A stretch of DNA of 64,000 nucleotides from Bacteroidia bacterium (GCA_018402155.1 JAGYJG010000001.1:2128501-2192500); one strand, 5' to 3'. Positions 28,197 to 37,173 are shown, counted from the first letter of the stretch. Notes: generated by a model from the sequence alone, not told the origin. Numbers and translations are program-made.

Positions 28197-29650
28197 GTTT
28201 ACTATTTCCTCATCAGCTGTTCAAAGATAAAATGATGGCCCAAACCTGCGATGAGATCTACCTCTTCGAAGATGAATTATATTTTAAACAATATAATTTT
28301 CACAAACAAAAATTGGTGCTTCACAGGGCCAGTATGAAATATTATGCTGATTATATAGCTGATGCAACTGTAGTGAACTACACGCCATATGGAGACAAAG
28401 GGCAACTAGAGGATATTATACAAAAGCACAGAAAGGATGAAATACACTGTTACTATACCGATGACTATCTCCTAGAGCGCAGATTAAATAGATTTTGCAA
28501 AAGATACGGCTCTAAACTTGTACGCTATATTAATCCAAATTTTATAAATACGGAAGAAGAAGTACGCGAGGCCTTGGGTAAACAGAAAAGCTATTTAATG
28601 GCAAATTTTTATGCAGCATCTCGCAAAAAGTATGGTATCCTTCTAGAAAATGACGGAAAACCTCTTGGAGGAAAATGGAGTTTTGATGCAGATAATCGAA
28701 AAAAAGTACCCAAAGGTACCATAATTCCAAAAATAGCAATCCCTGAAAATTCATCGTATGTAATAGAAGCTAAAAAGTATGTTGAAGAAAATTTTGCAGA
28801 AAACTATGGCACGCTAGACACCTTTTTCTATCCTATTACTCATCAAGCTGCAGAAAAACATCTTGAGCGATTTGTAAATGAGCGCCTTACTAATTTTGGT
28901 GATTATGAAGATGCTATGTTGCAGGAAGAGCACTGGTTATGGCATTCTGTCCTTACGCCAATGTTAAACATAGGGCTACTATGCCCAAGACAGGTCATTA
29001 ATACGGTGCTTTTGGCACACCAAAAACAACCCATTCCTTTAAATAGTCTAGAGGGTTTCATACGCCAAGTATTGGGCTGGAGAGAGTTTATAAGAGGAAT
29101 TTATACCTTGGAGGGTGCAGCCCAACGTACTACCAATCATTTTGGCTATAGCCGAAAAATACCGCGCTCTTTTTGGGACGGAACTACCGGGATAGCACCT
29201 ATAGACGATGTAATCAAAAAATTGCTAAAAACAGGATACTCTCATCATATAGAGCGGCTTATGATATTGGGTAATTTTATGTTACTATGTGAATTTGATC
29301 CAGACGAAGTACACCGATGGTTTATGGAAATGTATGTAGATGCCTATGATTGGGTTATGGTACCCAATGTATATGGAATGACCCAATATGCCGACGGAGG
29401 CCTGATGACTACCAAGCCTTATTGTAGCGGTAGCAACTATGTCTTAAAAATGAGTGACTTTAAGAAGGGCGAGTGGTGCGAAATTTGGAATTCATTGTAT
29501 TGGCGATTTATTTATGTTAATAAAGAAGAATTTAGTAAGAATAGGCGAATGGGGATGATGGTAAATTTAGCTAAAAAAATCAGTAGGACCCAAATGGAAG
29601 CACACTTACAACGTGCAGAGGAGTTTTTTGCACAATTGGAAAACGATTAG
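28184..29650 (+). CDS. PhrB/DPRP-type photolyase homologue lacking iron-sulfur ligands
   Basis: The 488-residue protein belongs to the cryptochrome/photolyase-related family that includes the bacterial (6-4) photolyase PhrB (FeS-BCP). Conserved landmarks are GWREFIRGIY, GYSHHIERLM, WVMVPNVYGM and YADGGLM. In PhrB, four cysteines hold a 4Fe-4S cluster. Here the first is Pro339 (GTTGIAPID), the CxxC pair is replaced by a shortened MSDFKKGEW (423-431), and only the last remains as Cys432. Cluster binding is therefore unlikely. It overlaps cryptochrome DASH by 13 bases, placing it in the same transcript. FAD binding and repair activity are inferred from the family. Confidence 0.88.
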   Translation: MAKIGLLFPHQLFKDKMMAQTCDEIYLFEDELYFKQYNFHKQKLVLHRASMKYYADYIADATVVNYTPYGDKGQLEDIIQKHRKDEIHCYYTDDYLLERRLNRFCKRYGSKLVRYINPNFINTEEEVREALGKQKSYLMANFYAASRKKYGILLENDGKPLGGKWSFDADNRKKVPKGTIIPKIAIPENSSYVIEAKKYVEENFAENYGTLDTFFYPITHQAAEKHLERFVNERLTNFGDYEDAMLQEEHWLWHSVLTPMLNIGLLCPRQVINTVLLAHQKQPIPLNSLEGFIRQVLGWREFIRGIYTLEGAAQRTTNHFGYSRKIPRSFWDGTTGIAPIDDVIKKLLKTGYSHHIERLMILGNFMLLCEFDPDEVHRWFMEMYVDAYDWVMVPNVYGMTQYADGGLMTTKPYCSGSNYVLKMSDFKKGEWCEIWNSLYWRFIYVNKEEFSKNRRMGMMVNLAKKISRTQMEAHLQRAEEFFAQLEND

Positions 29651-29676
29651 GCCAAAAAGCGAACTATTTTCGTGCA

Positions 29677-30246
29677 ATGGATTTTAAAACCACACAGCAA
29701 TCACAAATCACACTTTCTGAGCTTATGCTACCGTCGCATTCTAATTTTAGCGGCAAAATACACGGTGGACATATTTTGAATCTTATGGATCAAGTTGCCT
29801 TTGCTTGTGCTAGTAAACACAGTGGACACTACTGTGTCACTGCATCCGTCAATAGAGTAGATTTTTTGCATCCTGTAGAAGTAGGAGAAATACTCACGCT
29901 GCTGGCATCAGTAAACTATACAGGAAAAACAAGTATGGTAGTCGGTGTACGCGTAGAGTCAGAAAACATACAAACAGGGAAAACACATCACTGTAACTCA
30001 AGTTATTTTACTATGGTAGCCAAAGATGAAACAGGAGCAAATGTGCCTGTTTCTGGCCTTATACTCCGTGGAACGGAGGACATACGTAGATTTGTCCGTA
30101 GCATTTACAGGCAGGAACAGCGCAAGGACAGAGATTCTGAGTTTAGGTCAGAAAACTTTGTAGAAGAAAACTATGTGAAGCATATAGCATCTCACAATGT
30201 CCAATTGAAAAATGATTTGTCAAGCAAAGGCGATTTTAGAGTCTAA
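29677..30246 (+). CDS. Acyl-CoA thioesterase, hot-dog fold
   Basis: The 189-residue protein is a hot-dog thioesterase of the YciA/BACH type (start of domain SELMLPSHSNFSGKIHGGHIL, then MDQVAFACASKHSG). These hydrolyse acyl-CoA esters in the cytoplasm; acyl specificity is unknown. The C-terminal 50 residues are charged and not conserved. It begins 27 bases after the photolyase homologue and may be the last gene of that transcript, although no functional link is evident. Confidence 0.88.
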   Translation: MDFKTTQQSQITLSELMLPSHSNFSGKIHGGHILNLMDQVAFACASKHSGHYCVTASVNRVDFLHPVEVGEILTLLASVNYTGKTSMVVGVRVESENIQTGKTHHCNSSYFTMVAKDETGANVPVSGLILRGTEDIRRFVRSIYRQEQRKDRDSEFRSENFVEENYVKHIASHNVQLKNDLSSKGDFRV

Positions 30247-30342
30247 AGTACTTTGCTATTCATACGCTAAAATTTATGGTTGAATTTGCAGCAAGGCAGA
30301 GTTATTTTATTCGGGTAGTTGAATCTTATAAATAAAACATGC

Positions 30343-30372
30343 AAAAAAAAGTCCCACTTTTCAGTGAGACTT
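30343..30372 (-). terminator. Rho-independent terminator of the initiator tRNA gene
   Basis: On the minus strand AAGTCTCACT pairs with AGTGGGACTT (one G-U) around GAAA, followed by seven T. It ends the tRNA transcript 12 bases after the CCA end. Confidence 0.8.
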
Positions 30373-30383
30373 GTATGTTTTTC

Positions 30384-30458
<75 letters not shown>

Positions 30459-30502
30459 ATAATTGACTGCAAAGATACAATACTTATTTCATTATACAAA
30501 TG

Positions 30503-31348
30503 CTATAATATAATATTATCCAATAGTCGAATATCCTCGTAAATCACTACAGTTAATATGACTATCTCATTAGTTGCTTTTGTCACTTTCGATAGAGTTT
30601 TAGTGTCTACTGCCACTATATATTCTACACTAGCCCCTTTTTGTGCATTGATAAATTGTTGTGCTTTTGCTAAAACACTCTCTAAATTCATTCCCGCATA
30701 AAAATCATCTTTAGCGGTAGTGAGAGCCGTGAAAATAAAAGCAGCATTTTTGCGACCTTGTGTGCTGAGGCGTATATTCCTAGAGCTCATTGCTAGACCG
30801 TTTGGTTCTCTTTTTATAGGTACTACTTTAACCCCCATCGTCCGGCGTTGTAGTTCTATAAGTTTTTTTACAACCACTGTCTGTTGAAAATCTTTTTGAC
30901 CAAAATAAGACACATTGGGCTCAATAATCTCAAAAAAACGGCTTAGAACATTGCACACTCCTTGAAAGTGACCTGGTCTGCTCGCGCCTTCTATTTTATG
31001 GTCTAGGCCGGACAGATTAAACTCTATTTGTAGGTAATCTGGGGGGTAAACTTGTTCATAATCTGGCAAAAAGAGAATGTCACAAGACAAGCCAATTAGC
31101 AATGCAATATCTTGAGCTATGGGCTTGGGATAGTTAGCCAAGTCTGCTATATCACCAAATTGAGTAGGATTGACAAAAATGCTGCAAATAGTTATGTTTT
31201 GTTCTTTTATGCTACATTCTATTAGAGAACCATGCCCTTCGTGTAGGGCTCCCATAGTTGGCACAAAACCAATGGTGACATTCGGATTTGCCTTGCGTAA
31301 AGCGTTCAGATGCTGTTTGAGCATCGCAGTGGATCGGATTAAAAGCAT
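30503..31348 (-). CDS. panC: Pantoate--beta-alanine ligase
   Basis: The 281-residue enzyme joins pantoate and beta-alanine with ATP to make pantothenate. The HIGH-like motif is HEGHGSL in FVPTMGALHEGHGSL, followed by SIFVNPTQFG and the KMSKS-like MSSRNIRLS. It is divergent from the glycogen synthase-like gene, the arrangement commonly seen in Bacteroidota; panD, usually near, is not in the window. Confidence 0.96.
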   Translation of the reverse strand: MLLIRSTAMLKQHLNALRKANPNVTIGFVPTMGALHEGHGSLIECSIKEQNITICSIFVNPTQFGDIADLANYPKPIAQDIALLIGLSCDILFLPDYEQVYPPDYLQIEFNLSGLDHKIEGASRPGHFQGVCNVLSRFFEIIEPNVSYFGQKDFQQTVVVKKLIELQRRTMGVKVVPIKREPNGLAMSSRNIRLSTQGRKNAAFIFTALTTAKDDFYAGMNLESVLAKAQQFINAQKGASVEYIVAVDTKTLSKVTKATNEIVILTVVIYEDIRLLDNIIL

Positions 31349-31413
31349 ATATGTACAAAAAAAATACTAAAAATACAATAGCTCGGCATGATAATTGTCG
31401 GTATTATGCGTAG

Positions 31414-31421
31414 TATCTTTG
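31414..31421 (+). promoter_or_regulatory. Candidate -7 box of the glycogen synthase-like gene
   Basis: TATCTTTG followed by CAA matches TAnnTTTG and lies 26 bases before the preferred ATG at 31448. ATTG at 31394-31397 could be a poor -33. The box falls inside the longer reading frame, which supports the later start. Confidence 0.5.
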
Positions 31422-31447
31422 CAATTGTAAAACATAAAAGACGTTCT

Positions 31448-32272
31448 ATGAGTAATACACAAGAAAGAAAAAAAATACTTTTTATCTCATCAGAGATGAG
31501 ACCATTCTTGGATGGAGACACTTCGCTTGCTGAAATAGCGCGCTACCTACCACAAAAAATCCAAGAAAAAGACAACGAAGTTAGAATCTTAGTTCCGCGG
31601 TTTGGCGTTATAAACGAACGAAGAAACCGTCTTCACGAGGTTGTGCGTCTATCAGGAATGAATATTACTATAGACGATAATGATAATCCTCTCACTATTA
31701 AGGTGGCCTCTATTCCTAACACCAAAATGCAAGTGTATTTTTTAGATAATGAGGATTTCTTTCACCGAAAGTTTGTGTACAATGACGAAAATGAGGAATT
31801 TTTTACCGATAACGATGAACGCACCATCTTTTTTTGCAAAGGAGCTTTAGAAACGGTAAAAAAATTGGGATGGTATCCAGATATTATTCACTGTCAAGGA
31901 TGGATGACTAGTCTTATTCCTTTGTACCTCAAAACCTTGTACAAAGAAGAACCTGTTTTTTCTAATGCAAAGGTTATTTATTCGGTATACGAAAATGATT
32001 TTAAAGAGGATTTAGGTGAAGATTTTATGCGTAAGGCAAGTCTCAACTATATAGAAGATAATGAGTTAGAGCCATTTTCTAATGGTAATTGTACGAGTAT
32101 GCACATGGGCGGTGTAACACACGCAGATGCCGTTGTAAAGTGTAACGCAATAGCAGACGAGGTGAGAGATAAGATTGCTACATTTACTAAACCAGTGCTA
32201 AATCATTCTGACGATAAATTAGCAGACAATTATTTAAATTTTTATAATTCACTGTTGGCCGGCAATGAATAA
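31448..32272 (+). CDS. Glycogen/starch synthase N-terminal domain protein
   Basis: The 274-residue protein corresponds to the N-terminal GT5 domain of glycogen synthase (KILFISSEMRPFLDG, DNEDFFHRKFVY, PDIIHCQGWMTSLIPLYL). The C-terminal GT-B half that binds ADP-glucose is missing, while a normal enzyme has about 480 residues. Single-domain proteins like this are widespread in Bacteroidota next to panC. Whether they polymerise glucose is unclear; this could be a regulatory or degenerate paralogue. A start at 31388 would add 20 residues across the -7 box and is rejected. The next gene starts nine bases after its stop. Confidence 0.82.
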   Translation: MSNTQERKKILFISSEMRPFLDGDTSLAEIARYLPQKIQEKDNEVRILVPRFGVINERRNRLHEVVRLSGMNITIDDNDNPLTIKVASIPNTKMQVYFLDNEDFFHRKFVYNDENEEFFTDNDERTIFFCKGALETVKKLGWYPDIIHCQGWMTSLIPLYLKTLYKEEPVFSNAKVIYSVYENDFKEDLGEDFMRKASLNYIEDNELEPFSNGNCTSMHMGGVTHADAVVKCNAIADEVRDKIATFTKPVLNHSDDKLADNYLNFYNSLLAGNE

Positions 32273-32281
32273 ATATAACAG

Positions 32282-33628
32282 GTGATTAAGTTTTTAAAAA
32301 ATAACAAACTAAAGGGGTTCTTACCCCTTTTCTTTTTACTTGCTTTTGGTGCTTGTAAAAAAGAATCTTCGGACATAGGATATGCGCTCTTAAAAGATAA
32401 CGCCCTGGATGACGCTGAAAAAGTAACGTTTACACAAGCCATTTGCAGGTCAGTATTAGACGACTCTGTGCGCTCTGATATACTTTCCTCTGGTCTTTTT
32501 GGAATGATAAATGATCCTGTACTTGGGGGAAGTAAGGTAAGCCTTATAATACAACCGAGTGTTAGTGAAATATCCATAGATTCAAGCATTAGAAATTCGG
32601 ATTCTACTAAACTTATCTTAAAATATGATATTGCTGAAGAAATAGGAACTGAGCCCTACAGATTATTAATAGGTGACGCTAATGCCGAATTATCCTTTGA
32701 TATTTATAAAATGGGAGAAGAAATACCCGATTCTGCGCTGGGAACCTATAGACCTGTTTTAGGAGAAAAAATTGGCGAATATTCAGGAGGATTTGATTTT
32801 AGTGAAAAAATAGTGATTGCCGACGGAGATACGCAAACGGTAACTCCAGAAATTGTGCTTACGCTTGACAATCAATTGGGTATAGATATTCTTAAGCTTA
32901 CAAACTTAAATAATGAACAACTAAAAACAGTGCTTAAGGGTATAGTGCTAGTGCCTAGAGAAATATTATCTGGCGATGGTCTTATTTTTGGGTTTGAGAG
33001 TAGATTGTCAGCTTCTAGAGTTGTGGTATATTTCGGCAGTTCAGAGGTTTCTTTAAACTTGGGTTCAAGAGAATCTAAGAGTGTTTGTTATTTTGAAAAT
33101 ACCCCTAGCGCAGCACTTGCTTCACAACTATCAGGTACTGGCCATTATAATACAACCTACGTGCAAAGTTTGGGCGGAGCCAAGGTAAAAATAGAGCTGC
33201 CTGAGTTGAATGATTTTATTAAAACCAAAAAAGGAGAGCGAATAGTTATTAATGAAGCGCATATATCTTTTGTGCTGGAAGACGGATCTGTGGTGAATGA
33301 TAAATATAGACAACCTCCCAGACTATTACTATATGCCATAGATTCAGTAACGGATAAAACAGCAAATTTCGAAGATTTGGTAGACTTTAGTGAGGGAAAA
33401 ACACTAAACTATGGTGGCAGGTATACCAATGGTAGTTACGATTTTAGATTCAATAGATACTTGCAACGTTTGGTAGACGATTACCGGTTGCGAGGTGTAG
33501 ATAATTTCAAAGGCTTTTACCTAAGAGTGCCAAATGATTCGCCTGTTACACCACACAGAGCGGTGCTCAATACAGATGTGTCGCAACAGGCCTTGAAAAT
33601 TTCTGTACGGTATACAAAACTCAATTAG
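32282..33628 (+). CDS. DUF4270 family lipoprotein
   Basis: The 448-residue protein has a lipoprotein signal peptide (hydrophobic LPLFFLLAFG followed by Ala-Cys, lipid-modified Cys25) and the conserved early region ALLKDNALDDAEKVTFT of the Bacteroidota DUF4270 family. Most of the rest looks like beta-rich extracellular sequence. The start is GTG at 32282, just ten bases after the preceding stop, suggesting coupling. Function is unknown; a surface or periplasmic role is inferred from the signal. Confidence 0.8.
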   Translation: MIKFLKNNKLKGFLPLFFLLAFGACKKESSDIGYALLKDNALDDAEKVTFTQAICRSVLDDSVRSDILSSGLFGMINDPVLGGSKVSLIIQPSVSEISIDSSIRNSDSTKLILKYDIAEEIGTEPYRLLIGDANAELSFDIYKMGEEIPDSALGTYRPVLGEKIGEYSGGFDFSEKIVIADGDTQTVTPEIVLTLDNQLGIDILKLTNLNNEQLKTVLKGIVLVPREILSGDGLIFGFESRLSASRVVVYFGSSEVSLNLGSRESKSVCYFENTPSAALASQLSGTGHYNTTYVQSLGGAKVKIELPELNDFIKTKKGERIVINEAHISFVLEDGSVVNDKYRQPPRLLLYAIDSVTDKTANFEDLVDFSEGKTLNYGGRYTNGSYDFRFNRYLQRLVDDYRLRGVDNFKGFYLRVPNDSPVTPHRAVLNTDVSQQALKISVRYTKLN

Positions 33629-33652
33629 TATCAATCTGTTAAGGATAAAACA

Positions 33653-34498
33653 ATGTCAGACCTAAAGTTAGTCGGGAAACAATATCAAAACCATAAATCT
33701 GTGGTACACATAGGGAGTGAAAAAATTGGTGCAAAAGACATTTGCCTAATAGCAGGACCTTGTGCTGTAGAGTCAGAAGAACAGCTTGATGCTATAGCAA
33801 AAGGCTTATCTGAACTAGGAGTGAAGTTCATACGTGGTGGCGCATATAAGCCAAGAACTTCTCCGTACGCTTTTCAGGGATTAAAAAAAGAAGGGCTTAA
33901 AATGCTTAAGAATGCCTCTCAAAAGTATGGAGTGAAAATAGTAACAGAAGTGCTAGACACCACACTAATAGAAGAGGTGTATCCTTATGCAGATATTCTA
34001 CAAGTTGGCTCTAGAAATGCAAAAAATTATGCATTTTTGAAAGAATTGGGTAAAATAGATAAACCCATATTGCTAAAAAGAGGAATGAGCAGTACTGTAC
34101 AAGAATGGTTGCTAGCTGCAGAATACATTCTAATGGGAGGAAATAATCAAGTTATTTTATGTGAACGAGGCATTCGCACATTTGATACATCAGTGAGAAA
34201 TACGATGGATATAGCTGCTATACCACTAGTTAAAGAGCTCAGCCATTTGCCAGTTATTGCAGACCCTAGCCAAGGTACAGGAAAACGCAGTTTGGTGACG
34301 CCAATGTCTCTTGCAGCTATTGCCGCAGGAGCAGATGGCTTAATGATAGAAGTGCATAACGAGCCAGAAGAAGCTCTTTCAGATGGTTTTCAGAGTATGT
34401 ATTTGAATACAATGGGAGAGATGATAGAGTCACTCAGAGCACAAGCTCAACACTCAGGCAGATCATTAAATTTAACAAAAGAAGAAATATCAGCATGA
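33653..34498 (+). CDS. 3-deoxy-7-phosphoheptulonate synthase (DAHP synthase), type I-beta
   Basis: This 281-residue enzyme condenses phosphoenolpyruvate and erythrose-4-phosphate, the first step of the shikimate pathway. Landmarks are LIAGPCAVESEEQL, FIRGGAYKPRTSPYAFQG, LLKRGM and ADPSQGTGKR. A regulatory chorismate mutase domain, fused in some relatives, is absent. Its stop overlaps the asd start by four bases (ATGA), linking aromatic and aspartate-family amino acid synthesis in one transcript. Confidence 0.94.
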   Translation: MSDLKLVGKQYQNHKSVVHIGSEKIGAKDICLIAGPCAVESEEQLDAIAKGLSELGVKFIRGGAYKPRTSPYAFQGLKKEGLKMLKNASQKYGVKIVTEVLDTTLIEEVYPYADILQVGSRNAKNYAFLKELGKIDKPILLKRGMSSTVQEWLLAAEYILMGGNNQVILCERGIRTFDTSVRNTMDIAAIPLVKELSHLPVIADPSQGTGKRSLVTPMSLAAIAAGADGLMIEVHNEPEEALSDGFQSMYLNTMGEMIESLRAQAQHSGRSLNLTKEEISA

Positions 34499-35475
34499 AT
34501 TTAGCTATTGTAGGAGCTACTGGCATGGTAGGCCGCACTATGTTGCAGGTTTTAGAGGAGAAAGGGATAAAAATAGATAATCTGTACCCAGTAGCTAGTA
34601 GAGCATCTCTAGGTTCCCAAGTTTCTTATAACGGCGTACTTTATGATGTATGTGTGCTAGAAGATGTGCTAAATAAAGATATAGATTATGCCCTATTTTC
34701 AGCTGGTGGTGCCCTGAGCACAGAGTGGGCACCTAAATTTGCCAAGCAAGGAATAACCGTGATAGATAACTCATCTGCCTGGCGAATGGATAATAATTGT
34801 CCGCTTGTAGTTCCTCAAATAAACCAATCAAGTATTGAATCTGAAAACAAAATTATAGCTAATCCTAATTGTAGCACTATACAGCTGGTCATGGCTCTAG
34901 CTCCTTTGCACCAGTTATACACACTCAAAAGATTGGTTATATCTACCTACCAAAGTGTAACAGGAACAGGAAAAGCAGCTGTAGAACAAATGGAAGATGA
35001 ACGAATTAATGGACACTCCGATAGTATGGTATATGCCTATCAAATAGATAAAAATTGTATACCTCATTGTGATGTTTTCTTGGAAAACGGGTACACCAAA
35101 GAAGAGATGAAATTGGTGCACGAAACTAGAAAAATATTGGGTGTACCAGACTTACCTATAACAGCAACCGCAGTAAGAGTGCCAGTTGTAGGTGGGCATT
35201 CAGAGTCCGTGAATGTAGCCTTTGAAAAAGAATTTGATATGGACACTATTATAAATTTATTGAACAATACCGATGGCATTACTGTAGTAGATGATGTACA
35301 AAATAATATATACCCTATGCCCATAAATGCAATGGGAAAAGATACAGTAATGGTGGGCAGACTGCGGAGAGATGAGTCCCAAGCCAACACACTCAATATG
35401 TGGATAGTAGCAGATAATTTGAGGAAAGGAGCTGCCACAAATGCAGTAGAAATTTTAGAACAATTAATAAAATAA
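34495..35475 (+). CDS. asd: Aspartate-semialdehyde dehydrogenase
   Basis: The 326-residue enzyme reduces aspartyl phosphate to the semialdehyde for lysine, methionine, threonine and diaminopimelate synthesis. The NADP-binding start is IVGATGMVGRTMLQVL, and the catalytic cysteine is in NPNCSTIQL. The histidine motif is in VPVVGGHSESV. It overlaps the DAHP synthase gene and is followed five bases later by a ferredoxin reductase gene. Confidence 0.96.
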   Translation: MNLAIVGATGMVGRTMLQVLEEKGIKIDNLYPVASRASLGSQVSYNGVLYDVCVLEDVLNKDIDYALFSAGGALSTEWAPKFAKQGITVIDNSSAWRMDNNCPLVVPQINQSSIESENKIIANPNCSTIQLVMALAPLHQLYTLKRLVISTYQSVTGTGKAAVEQMEDERINGHSDSMVYAYQIDKNCIPHCDVFLENGYTKEEMKLVHETRKILGVPDLPITATAVRVPVVGGHSESVNVAFEKEFDMDTIINLLNNTDGITVVDDVQNNIYPMPINAMGKDTVMVGRLRRDESQANTLNMWIVADNLRKGAATNAVEILEQLIK

Positions 35476-35479
35476 TAAA

Positions 35480-36571
35480 ATGCCAGCAGGATTTTACACC
35501 CTATCCGTTTCTAAGGTAAAAAGAGAAACTAAAGATGCCGTGAGTATCACCTTTGACGTGCCAGCACTTATGGCCTCGCAGTATCAGTACAAAGCAGGTC
35601 AGTACCTTACTTTTAGTAGTATATTAGATGGGCAAGAAGTGCGTAGGAGCTACTCTATGTGTAGTAGTCCTATTTCTGATGAGCATATCACCATAGCAGT
35701 AAAAGAAGTAGAAGGTGGTAAAATGAGTACCTATCTCAATAGTAGAGTAAAGGAAGGAGATCTTTTAGAGGTGATGCCTCCAATGGGAAAGTTTGTTTTA
35801 GAAACAAATCCAACAGCACAAAATAATTATGTGCTATTTGGCGGTGGTAGCGGTATTACTCCGTTATTTAGCATTATAAAAACAGCCCTTATAGCTGAGC
35901 CCAATAGTAAGTGCTACCTGATTTATGCCAATAGAGACGAGGACAGCATTATTTTTGAGAAAGAAATTGCTGCTTTAGAGGCGGCAAATAATAACCTGAA
36001 GGTGATTCACAGCTTAGATAATCCCAAAGGAGATTGGTCTGGGCACATAGGGTATCTTACCCACGAAAAAGTATCGGAAATAGTTAGAGAAGAGCTAGGC
36101 TTAAGTTATCCTGTAGCTCAGTACTATACGTGTGGTCCAAGCCCAATGATGGATGTGGTGGTGCATGGTCTAAAAAATATAGGCATAAGGGATGAAAACA
36201 TACATACCGAATACTTTACTGCTGTGCCCAAAAACGACAAATCTGAAGAACCAAACAGCTCATCTAGCGAATCGCTTAATTATAGTGACGAGGTGATAGA
36301 TCGAAAAATATGGGTAGAGGTTTTTGGCGAGCGAAAGGAAATTTTGGTTAAATCCGAAGAAACTATTTTAGTGGCTGCACAAGATGCTGGGCTAGATCCG
36401 CCATATAGTTGCTGTGTAGGGGTTTGTACCACTTGTAGAGCTCGTTTGCGCAGCGGGAAAGCTAAAATGGAAGAGCGCGAGGGACTTAGTGATGCCGAAG
36501 TAAATGAAGGTTTTATTCTTACCTGTCAAGCGCATCCTCTCAGTGACGATGTAGACCTAGTTTTTGAATAA
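35480..36571 (+). CDS. Ferredoxin reductase-like flavoprotein with C-terminal 2Fe-2S domain (PaaE-like)
   Basis: The 363-residue protein contains an FAD domain (RRSYSMCSSP), an NAD(P) domain (FGGGSGITPLFS and YTCGPSPMMD) and a C-terminal plant-type 2Fe-2S domain (Cys311, Cys316, Cys319 and a fourth cysteine near 348 in LTCQAHP). This order matches PaaE-type reductases that feed electrons to oxygenases. No phenylacetate cluster is nearby, so the partner is unknown. It follows asd by five bases, and no terminator is evident after it. Confidence 0.88.
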   Translation: MPAGFYTLSVSKVKRETKDAVSITFDVPALMASQYQYKAGQYLTFSSILDGQEVRRSYSMCSSPISDEHITIAVKEVEGGKMSTYLNSRVKEGDLLEVMPPMGKFVLETNPTAQNNYVLFGGGSGITPLFSIIKTALIAEPNSKCYLIYANRDEDSIIFEKEIAALEAANNNLKVIHSLDNPKGDWSGHIGYLTHEKVSEIVREELGLSYPVAQYYTCGPSPMMDVVVHGLKNIGIRDENIHTEYFTAVPKNDKSEEPNSSSSESLNYSDEVIDRKIWVEVFGERKEILVKSEETILVAAQDAGLDPPYSCCVGVCTTCRARLRSGKAKMEEREGLSDAEVNEGFILTCQAHPLSDDVDLVFE

Positions 36572-36632
36572 TAGATACTGAACCTAGGCTGTGCAAATAC
36601 ACCCTATATATCTTAGCTAGAAAAACGACAGA

Positions 36633-37088
36633 CTAGGCTGAAATTCTCACCTGAAAACCTTCATTGGTTTTGGTAATAGTCAGCCCTTCATCATAATATA
36701 TCCCTGTGTTGTGCTTTGGAATTTTGTAGTCAGTTATACCATTTGTAGACATAAATAGACGAAGATCTTTTTCGGTTTCAAATACTTCATCGTGATTTGA
36801 TCGTGACGGTTTTGCCTCTATAGTATGTCCGCTGGGTATATAGTTTTCAAGCATATGTTTTATTTTTTCAAGGTATGCTTCGTCTATATCTATTGGCACA
36901 GCTAGTGTGATTACTTTTTTATTGTTCTTGGTCATCCAAAATTGTGAGCGGCAGGAGCTGCTACAAAATTTAGCCGTTTTTCGGTTTGCCAAGAAACCTC
37001 TTTCACAGTTGGTGCATTTGAGTTCTGTAGTTTTGTGATTTTGCTGAAAGCTTTTAGTAGTTCTAAATAAGTCCATCTGATTTTGCAT
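36633..37088 (-). CDS. Zinc-ribbon protein of unknown function
   Basis: I do not recognise this 151-residue protein beyond its N-terminal zinc finger. Cys25, Cys28, Cys42 and Cys46 form CxxC and CxxxC around RGFLANRKTAKFC. The remaining 100 residues are hydrophilic, with a heptad-like stretch near 66-85 and no clear motif. The -7 box TACTTTTG lies only four bases before the ATG, so the mRNA may be leaderless. It could be a DNA- or RNA-binding protein, but nothing beyond the finger supports that. Confidence 0.6.
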   Translation of the reverse strand: MQNQMDLFRTTKSFQQNHKTTELKCTNCERGFLANRKTAKFCSSSCRSQFWMTKNNKKVITLAVPIDIDEAYLEKIKHMLENYIPSGHTIEAKPSRSNHDEVFETEKDLRLFMSTNGITDYKIPKHNTGIYYDEGLTITKTNEGFQVRISA

Positions 37089-37092
37089 GCAA

Positions 37093-37100
37093 CAAAAGTA
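37093..37100 (-). promoter_or_regulatory. Candidate -7 box of the zinc-ribbon gene
   Basis: The minus strand reads TACTTTTG, then four bases, then ATG. Just upstream, a direct repeat TTAACG-N4-TTAACG (37113-37118 and 37123-37128, a 10-base period) covers the region where a regulator might bind. A second TACTTTTG lies at 37159-37166. Confidence 0.45.
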
Positions 37101-37173
37101 GTGCGGGGTAGGTTAACGTTTATTAACGCTTACCAAGCAGTGCACTACCGAAAGTACACAAAAGTAGACAATG

